A DNA stretch of 64,000 bases, from contig OZ038440.1 of the NCBI GenBank assembly GCA_964036275.1, forward strand, positions 8,779,690 to 8,843,689, in the 5' to 3' direction. The stretch comes from Litoditis marina. Lineage: Eukaryota > Nematoda > Chromadorea > Rhabditida > Rhabditidae. Shown one piece after another: positions 12,600 to 64,000 of the stretch. The notes below the pieces were generated by a model that saw only the letters and a list, made by a program, of their open reading frames with translations, was not told the origin of the DNA and ran no database searches. Positions within the stretch are counted from its first letter, which is position 1; the number at the start of each line of letters is the position of its first letter. Both the position numbers and the translations under genes were made by a program.

Positions 12600-12815
12600 G
12601 AACGTGACGAAATGCATGTGAATGTGAGAAATTGAGAATTGACATGGGAACGTGACAAGTGACGAACTGATACGTGAACGTGATGATTTAAGAAAAAAAA
12701 CACGTGAGCGTAACAAGTTAAGAATTGAAACGAGAACGTGACAATTTAAGAATTGATACATGAGAACGTGACAATCTGAGATTGGACACTTGAAGCTGAA
12801 ATGTGAATGTGACAC
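12600..12815. repeat. Degenerate 28-30-base minisatellite
   Basis: About eight units in tandem, each starting GAACGTGACAA or a close variant (GAATGTGAG, GAGCGTAAC) and continuing TTAAGAATTGA, with RYACRT before the next unit. The phase is regular over about 215 bases. Its apparent ORF on the minus strand is a by-product of the repeat. Confidence 0.8.
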
Positions 12816-14201
12816 TGTTCACACGAAATTTATCACGTTGATTGGCGTTGGAAAAAGAGGGGTGAAGCAGACAAAACGCTGTGGAATTCCGTTATCAGCG
12901 CAGACTAACCACACAACAATGCGATGATGCGTCGCGAAGGAAGGCGATTGGGGAAAATTATTTGTTCAGCAGAAAAGTAAAGTTCAAATGGAGATGAAAA
13001 TTAGTGGAAGCACAAGTCAAACTTTTGTCTAGGTAGGTGGTCATCTCACGCTTTAAAGTTTTCATAAACTATCTCTTTTTTCTCCAGACCAGAAGTTTTA
13101 GTGCGGAGAAACTGAAAAGTGAGCATTGTGGTTTGTGGACAGAAGAGTCAATAATAGAATTGAAATGTTCCAGAGAAAAAAAACATTTGAAACTTAGAAA
13201 ACAAGTGATCGCGGCGATTACTGACCAGACAACTCTAACCCACTTAATATATTGTAATAGTTGAAATAGGAAAAGACTTCTTACAGATAGAAAACAGATG
13301 GAAAGTGATCGAGATAGAAGATATGCGAATCGGGTGTGAATTGTGCGCAACGCGGGCCCGCGACAAGTTTTTCGCGACGCTTTGATAAGCCCCGAAACCA
13401 ATGGAGATTCCTTCTGCAATCAAGCGGTTTCCATCTACTAAACGCTCAATGACGTCAGTTTTTCTCCTAATTCAAATTTAATCTCAAAATGAAAAAAAAA
13501 ACGCTCTCTGTTCATCACTTTTCCTTTTCCACAGGAAAATTTCTCGAAACATTGATGGAAAATTACGTCAACGTGTGTCGGTTTTTATCTGTACAAGTGA
13601 TTGCTTGATCAAATACCGGACCAGATATAGAAGCAAGACAATGAGGAACAAGAAATCAATGTGAAAATGACAAGTGAAAGTGGACATTTGGACAAACTGA
13701 TAGGCAGATAAAATGAAGAATTCACGATAAGCGTGGAGAGAATGCGAGTCCTGTAGTGAAAATCACACCTGGCACGTATTGATTTGTGTTCAAAAAAGGT
13801 CAGTTACTGAAATTGAGGGAAAAAACAGAGCTGTGAAGACAGGAAAAGCACCGAGCGGTCATCTGATTTACAGCAGGATCACGATAGTTTTTCGGTGTAG
13901 AATAGGCTTCTCAAAGCCGAACTCGAAAAACACAATTTTACATGAACTTGAAGTTTCGTACTCAAATAAAAACCATACTACAAACATTCAAAATTAGAAA
14001 AAAACATCGTAACTGGAGCACAGCAAAACCATATACAGTTTAAAGAAGCCAGTTGTCAATGTTTGTTTTGACAATCTGTGATCAGTAAAAAGTAAGGAGA
14101 ATGTGGAAATAATAATGAGCGGAAAGTGCGGTGGGGGGATTGATGATAGGAAAGAAGGCGCGCAGGTGCGAGAACCTGTAGCGGTGCGGGGTAAGTGATA
14201 C

Positions 14202-14226
14202 GGGGGGGGGGGGGGGGGGACCGGGG
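14202..14226. repeat. 18-base G homopolymer and adjoining G-runs
   Basis: G runs unbroken from 14202 to 14219, followed by ACCGGGGG. Such tracts are prone to slippage, so the exact length may be unreliable. Confidence 0.85.
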
Positions 14227-15540
14227 GATAGGAATGTGAGACAATGTCGGAGAGACACCGCGCTCGACTAGGTGGCGGGACGTCGACCAGAAAAGGTGGG
14301 GAACGAAACGCGAAATCACAAAGTCACACCTTTTTCGACCAACCGATTTGTCAATTAGGGGCGGTGGCATACGGTGTATCTCGGTTTTGCGGTGTTCAGA
14401 CAGATCTATAAACTATAAGAGCGTTGTCATCTAGACATCATCAGTTTGTGATTGGTAAAAGAAAAAAAAAACTTTGTGAGACAAATTCATAATTATAAAA
14501 AGATAGGGTAGTTAATTACACAGGAATTAAATTAATGAGTAGTAAAAAGAAAGCACCACCATCACCTCGACTATGACGACAATGTTTAAGACGACGAAAT
14601 TGGGGTTGGGGACAACCAAAAGCGTTAGTTATCTCAGTCTACAAACAACAAAAATTCCTATTACACACGATATGCGATATATCGAATGTGCGGCTGGTCA
14701 CATATGAAACGTGAGACACAAAAGTTGAGGGCGTACACTGATAACGTGCTCAAATGCTGCTGGTTATACACGTTTAACGTGACCATTTCATCCACATATA
14801 GTGTATTCATTACAATGAGACGCGGAGAATGAACAAGTTATACAACGAGAATGGTCGAGAGGGGATTTTGCTAATTCGTGTGAAGAAGATAAGAAAGGCG
14901 CGGTCGACGCAACAAACGCGGCGGAAAAGTCGCGTCAAGGCCATATTTGACCGGGTCGCAAGGGCAAAATAGCCACGGTTTACGACGACCGATCACGCAT
15001 GGGAAACCATCGTACCTTTACGGTTATCAAGGCAGCGGTTGTGGTAAACAAAAGAGACGGAGGTAGATATATGGAGAAGATAAACGTTCCATAGAAAATC
15101 GATTGAGAAACGGGTAATTGCTAAGAACATGGTCTACTCTACAAGGTTTTAAATACTAATGCACACCTTTAATAATTGAGATGAGTTCATTTCTATCCTC
15201 GAAACTCAAATATCTCGTGTTGAAAACGTTTGAAATGAGCAGTGATGTGTTTTTATCAAAAAAAAAACAGATAGGACTCAATCAAGAACTGGAACTGTAG
15301 GCGTTCTGAAAACAAGCGAAAGATTAGGTTGTTCTAATGACCGTTAGACCTTTTGTCAACGCGGCTTACGGGTGACATAGCGTTGCGGGCGGTGGGCGCT
15401 GATGAACTTTCGTGACGATCAAATGTTAATGCGCTGCTCATGAGATGCGACATGTGTTTGATTAGGCGCCGCCGTTGGATACAAGCAGCAAAACACATCA
15501 ACGCATGGAATATGGATACGAAGGGAGTGACCAGAGGTTA

Positions 15541-15680
15541 GTTGTAGTTTGATCACGATGCACGACATAGCTTATATGATTTCATACCAGGAAACAACGG
15601 GGAAAAACTACAAACACTGCTGGATGAGGTAACATACAGCGTATAGGCTCGCTGCGGGAAGGGCGAACCCTGTAGAGTAT
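15541..15680. repeat. Dispersed CAAACTACAA-type repeat, copy B
   Basis: Begins GTTGTAGTTTGATCACGATG, contains TATATGATTTCATACC and GGGGAAAAACTACAAACAC, and ends in GTATAGGCTCGCTGCGG with GGCGAACCCTGTAG. Copy C repeats almost the whole unit 120 bases further on. The inverted TTGTAGTTT / AAACTACAA ends of the left half resemble terminal inverted repeats. Confidence 0.8.
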
Positions 15681-15688
15681 AGGTAAAT

Positions 15689-15800
15689 TGAATAGTAACG
15701 TAAAGTTAGCATTCTAATGAGGAATCTTGCACTTTGTCATTGCACTTTTCTGAGTTCTATCGCGTTTAACATGTTTCACGTGACTGTGCAATTAACCTGA
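15689..15800. repeat. Second dispersed repeat family, copy 1
   Basis: Contains AGCATTCTAATGA, TGCACTTTGTCATTGCACTT, TTCTGAG and GTTTAACATGTTTCACGTGA followed by CTGTGCAATTAAC. Matching sequence in the same order occurs at 42007-42110, and the right half also at 28634-28690. Confidence 0.75.
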
Positions 15801-15802
15801 GA

Positions 15803-15945
15803 GTTGTAGTTTGGTCTCGATACACGACATTATATTATTATATGATTTCATACCAAGAAGCAACGGGGAAAAACTACAAACACAGTCGGATAGGGCAACA
15901 TACAAGGTATAAGCTTGCTGCGGAAATGGCGAACCCTATGTGCTA
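15803..15945. repeat. Dispersed CAAACTACAA-type repeat, copy C
   Basis: Near-duplicate of copy B in the same orientation: GTTGTAGTTTGGTCTCGATA, TATATGATTTCATACCAAGA, GGGGAAAAACTACAAACACA, then GTATAAGCTTGCTGCGG and GGCGAACCCTATG. Confidence 0.8.
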
Positions 15946-18900
15946 ACTCAATCGTAGAGAAACCTCCACAATTTTTCATTTTATTTCTAAGATTTGCATG
16001 AAGTATTGTAGAGCAGTCAATTCAAAAGGACATTTGATAAATGGATGTCTTGTTGCGTCATGATGAGAAACAAATTGAAGGCTTTTAGAGATAAGTTGAT
16101 TGAGCAAATGGCTTATTTCACTTGTACTTATAAAAAGGGCCTAAATACTGACCCCACAGTTAATTGAGAGATAAAATAAAGCATGTTTGTTCATTGGGTA
16201 CTCAGTTAATCGTCATTCATTCATATTAATATGTGGAATAATAATGTACAAACACGACTGTTTAGTCAAGTTACGTGAGAGCAGTATGACGTGGGTATCG
16301 TTCCTGTTCACGTGATCCCTAATGTTTTCTTCGCACAAATACAAGCATTTATCACTATTCAAACATTTGGAGTTTGAAGTGGTATGTTATGGAAAACCGA
16401 GCGTAATTAGTAAACTAAGCAGACCGCGTCAAGGGTAGCCCTTAATGATGTAGCCCATAAAAGTTGTCCCAAAGTTCATCAGTCTGGGTTAGTGCGAGAT
16501 TGAGCTGTCCTGCTAGCTATCTTTCAATCACTGAGGTTGGGTGAGTTATTTCTTGATTGATCGAAGTTTCCTCTTGAAAATCTACTCAATTAAATCAAAA
16601 CTATACTTTTCTCTGGTTGAAACATGCTATGCAAACCTGCAGAACTGAATGTTTGTGTTGATGACCAGGTGCTGTAAATCGCGTCTCCGAAAAAAGATAA
16701 TAAAACTTTATCAGTCGTACAAAGGTCGAAATACAGGAGGTCAAAAATTATACTGTTCACGAATTTCAAACGAAATCCGGTAAATGAAAACTAAAACCCT
16801 ATTTTCGAAAATCAACCGAATAGAATGCAATATTTTTCAATATGAAATATACCCAATAGTTCATTACAACGCTTTCAATCTGGAAACGATCTTATGAGTG
16901 AATTCATTCAAGTGACGGGTTCTGACCTACCCAAAAGCTTCAAATCGGTACAAGATAGAGGTCAAAGGTTTGTTATCGTTCGTTTACAGGAAGTTGTATA
17001 CATGCGTCATAGCCATGGTCTTTGAGTGGTTAATTGTCCGGTCGAACAAAGTATAGCATATACGACGACACATCCAATACACTGCTAAACTAGTTTGAGA
17101 TTACGTAAAACATGTTGAACACAGCAGAATGTACCAAACTACAATAACAAGTGTATTCTTTCTGATGTGTCTTCAAGTTTACGCTAATTTCATCCACTTT
17201 TCGTGCACACTATTACTATCTGAGGAACTGAAATATTGAGTTATCCTAGAAACTACTGCTTCAAAAATTAGTTCAATCGGAAACTACATATTTAAGCATA
17301 ATCTCTCGCGTTAAAATATACCGGTTCAGCACTACGTTTCCATCCCGCTTTGAATTAGAATAATCAAAACTATTATAATGGTCGCGCGAATCAGGAAACT
17401 GTTATCAACAAAGTAACCTCAAGCAAAAGACTCTGTTATCCATGTGAAACTACTCTACAAAAGTTTTCCACATATGTATAGGTTTGGTATCACAACTAAA
17501 CAGAGAAAATAGACCGCAAGTTGAATGTAACCACAAATAGGTACCGACTACAGGAAAACGGACATCTCGAGAATGTGTTCGGAGGAAAGGGGGTCAAAAA
17601 AGTGTGCACAGCAAATAGAAAAGACAGCGTTTGCTAGAGATGTCTGTAGTCTGTTGCAAGTTCAAATACCAAACATACCCACCAGCATGTAAGCCACAGT
17701 GAAGAGTTCAAAAGGTCAACTCTACTACCTAACTTGTGTGAAATTACCCAAAATGTATTCCAAGGTGGCTTACAAGCTTCAAGAAAAGGAATAAAACAAG
17801 CTGAATAATCAACAACATACCATTGCCCACTGAAATGTGACATTTCCGTAGTGTTTCGCTACGTTCACGTGCAAAAGGATAAGAGATTTTTGGGCTTCCG
17901 GACCGCGTGACACATTCAAAACACATATAAATAAAGGTGTTTGGTAGATGATAAGAAATAACCTGAGATGTTACAGTCTGTTTGTGCAACAAAGAAAACT
18001 TGTGATTTTTCGCGATGTCTGAACATCCGAAATATGTGACCGCGGTTCGCGGAATGAAGGCGAAGACCAATGTAACAGAATGCCAGATTATATGCATTTT
18101 TGGGCAAAATGCAGATCAAATAACAAATATATCCTTTAGGTGAAGGAGTGATAAAATACATTTTCTCAATCCAAAAAACCGGTACAAGTAATAGGTACAG
18201 TTTGTGTCATTAATAGGTGAATTTTAACATTGACATTTTTGTTTTCATGTTTCCAAGTATTGTGAAAACCTCAAGATTTACAAAAAAGTATAGAAGACGA
18301 CAAAGATTATCTGCGTCTCGTTTTGTACACATTCCATCACCGAAATTCCATGTGTCCTGTCAAGAGACTGCGAGGTCGGAATTTTCCTCCAGTTCTGAGT
18401 GTCAACCCTGTTGTCCCATACTCAATGTACGGTGGATGAATGGCCTAAGATGTCCGTTCTCCCGCACCGACTCCCGAATTAATGTTGACTTATCTATGCG
18501 GGTGGTCTCGATGACAAACATGCGCATCTAACTATCTGGCAAAGCGCCAAAGGACGGCCTTGCCGTTTCATGCCGCGCGCACATTCCTCACATTCTTGTC
18601 CGTACATACTGTATACCAACAACCACAGTTGGTCCAGTTCTGTCTAGAATGTTTCAGGTAGAAATCATGTGACACACATACAAGTGACAAGAAACTGTGA
18701 CCGTATCAGCAGGGCAGACACTTTTCTTTTTAGTTTTGATTAATAAGTGTTACGGCGGCTAAATATAACTTGTATTGGGAAAATATGATGACTGTGCAGC
18801 GCGGCGTTACCGAATTACATAATTTTCTCTCAGTTTTACAGTACTAGATCAAAATGTAGTAGAAAAGGTAACCAGGAAAGATCTGGCACTCGCCTCCTCA

Positions 18901-19544
18901 CGTTAAATAACTTGGTAACCTAAACTCCACAGGAATAGGGTTGAAACGAGAATGTAAGAAGCATGTTAAGGATTAATGATAATTGTTTTTGAGAGAGTGG
19001 AGGTGTTCGCAACCAAATGCGAAAGTCCAGGTAATAGTGAACGTTCGCTTCAACTATCAGAACTGTGGTACAGTTAGAAAAATTTCAGTTAGAAAATTGC
19101 GCGATACATCAAAGAGAATCAAATCTGGAATGTATGGTTGCAACAGTTAGTTTGAAAAATCTCAGGAATATAACGTGAAAGACTATTAATAAAGCAGGCA
19201 TTTACATGTTTAGGTTTCACTAGAGGTAGGAGACATTTTGAAGTTTACAGTTGGTTTCATGAATGGCTGAGAGCAGACAACGAATAGTAAATAATACTAG
19301 AAACTTTCATTGTGTTTGATGATGCTCGCCAGTTAGGGGCAGCAGAGCTACAAAAAGTTACATAGAAAGATGCACAACTTTTCTGACCTTAACATAACAA
19401 CTGAAGTGAGGTAGATTCTCAGTGAAAAAAGATAACGCATAGACAAAAATGAAAATTCTATTTGAATAATAACATATGACAAGGTCATGAACCAGTGATA
19501 AAACATTTCTTTGTTCATATTCTACTGATAACAATTTCATGGAG

Positions 19545-19930
19545 ATATAGAAAGACGAGAGAGAAAGAGATCCAGAGAAAAGCTGTAGATAAAATTAGTT
19601 TCCAGCCAAGAAACAGTAAATGTGTATTAGATGTTCAATCGTAGTTATTTTTAGTAGAATCTAAGAAAATGATCAACGATTATCTAGGAAAATGTAGAGA
19701 AATAAATAAGAAGAAGGATGGGGACAGGAAACTGTACACGGACCGATCGATTGAGAAATAGAGCGGGAGAGGAGGGCGCAGACAGGAAAGGAATTTGACG
19801 GCAGATAAGACGGTGGAGAGAGAATGTGTAGAGAGAATGTTAGAGAAAGAGGATGGGAAGGGAGAGAGAGAAGAACGAGAAAAAGAGAGATAGGAGGAGA
19901 GACAGAGAGAGAGAGAGCGAGAGCAAGTGT
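19545..19930. repeat. Purine-rich GA tract
   Basis: Long GA/GGA-rich low-complexity DNA on the plus strand, densest at 19850-19925. It gives open frames on both strands that encode only biased peptides. A G run of 11 follows at 19970-19980. Confidence 0.75.
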
Positions 19931-20100
19931 GTTGGGAGTTGTGTAACTGATCAAAACAAACTTATTGACGGGGGGGGGGGAGGAGAAGGAAAGTGGCGAA
20001 GCCAACTTTACCTTAGTTTACCTGTCAAACACTTTGTAAAAATTCCAATGTATCCAGTTATTTCGATTTCGTGATAGAAAAAGAGTGATTATTCAATATA

Positions 20101-20106
20101 TTTATT
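20101..20106 (-). terminator. Candidate polyadenylation signal for the titin-like gene
   Basis: TTTATT on the plus strand reads AATAAA on the minus strand, about 370 bases after the titin stop codon at 20472. It is the first canonical signal seen downstream of the stop. Use of this site is inferred. Confidence 0.4.
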
Positions 20107-20471
20107 ATCCACAGTTCATTTCGCACAAAACGGCAACAGTACAACCGGGTGTAACTATGTCCCAGTCATCAATAGACCAAGTCGACTCGGGCCAGAGAAA
20201 CGACTGGTAGAGACTTGGGACCATTTCTACGAGAAAATACAAAATTGCAGAATTTCATAAAATTTGAAAACACATAACAGTCCAGCTTGATTATGGTTAC
20301 ACTGATATGAGCGATGAGTTGAGCGAGGCAAGCACCGGACCCGGGCTAAACGAGATACAAACTACGGTCCGGGTCCAGCGAAACACTAAACACGAATAGA
20401 AAAAGCATAAAATAAAGTGACATCGCTCTTCAATATATATGAATTCGTTGGGAAGTCATTCGATCAGTATT

Positions 20472-64000
<43,529 letters not shown>

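Larger units (their letters stand above)
10293..20471. other. Ten-kilobase gap between FERM and titin genes, no supported gene
   Basis: No chain of ORFs with splice signals or recognisable domains was found on either strand. It contains the G-rich array (11840-12130), a minisatellite (12600-12815), homopolymer G runs, dispersed repeats near 15.5-15.95 kb, and a purine tract near 19.5-19.93 kb. CpG-richer islands without ORFs lie near 13320-13390, 14880-15060, 15340-15480 and 18480-18600. The FERM gene is transcribed leftward, so its promoter and any 5' non-coding exon should lie in the left part. The 3' UTR of titin lies at the right end. Confidence 0.6.

Noticed and set aside
12561..12815. 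84-residue minus-strand ORF
   Set aside because: Translation of the 28-30-base minisatellite.
13069..13419. 116-residue minus-strand ORF
   Set aside because: No similarity to any family I know and no good splice context.
17744..18097. 117-residue minus-strand ORF in the intergenic gap
   Set aside because: Composition and lack of homologous motifs suggest a random frame; no flanking exons.
18217..18531. 104-residue plus-strand ORF
   Set aside because: No domain or splice partner; overlaps a CpG-richer stretch that explains the open frame.
19673..20005. 110-residue Ser/Leu/Pro-rich ORF
   Set aside because: Product of the GA/CT low-complexity tract.

Overview
The window is animal nuclear DNA: AT-rich, with multi-exon genes, GT-AG introns of roughly 80-1100 bases (one of 13.6 kb), and dispersed repeats in introns. 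The main gene is a giant sarcomeric titin kinase. Its kinase, the basic tail after the kinase, and the 19 or so Ig domains that follow match the nematode TTN-1 layout as I remember it, so a nematode (or a close ecdysozoan relative) is the best guess. No bacterial or viral features were seen.

Layout. (1) Positions 601-10292, minus strand: a complete-looking 22-exon gene for a FERM protein of about 930 residues. It has two PPxY motifs in a disordered tail and most resembles the Expanded/FRMD6 branch. (2) Positions 10.3-20.4 kb: no convincing gene. It holds G-rich, minisatellite and purine-rich tracts, two copies of a dispersed repeat, and a few CpG-richer islands. (3) From 20472 to the right edge, minus strand: the 3' part of the titin-like gene. 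In transcription order (right to left) it encodes FN3 and Ig domains, a Lys/Glu-rich linker, Ig/FN3 domains, a 13.6-kb intron, one FN3, the kinase with its tail, then about 19 Ig domains and one FN3, with a stop at 20472. (4) Positions 52149-55218, plus strand: a complete voltage-gated K+ channel gene lying inside the 13.6-kb titin intron, antisense to titin.

The most interesting signal is upstream of the channel. Across 40.8-52.3 kb there is a series of short ATG-initiated segments, each ending at a good splice donor. Most are in phase 2, the phase needed to join the channel's common exon at 52680. This suggests a cluster of alternative promoters and first exons that give the channel different N-termini. 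Some of these lie in neighbouring titin introns, so the two genes would be interleaved on opposite strands.

Exon boundaries were read by eye from splice consensus, reading-frame continuity and domain continuity. For the FERM and channel genes the frame was checked through every junction. No transcript data or database search was available.
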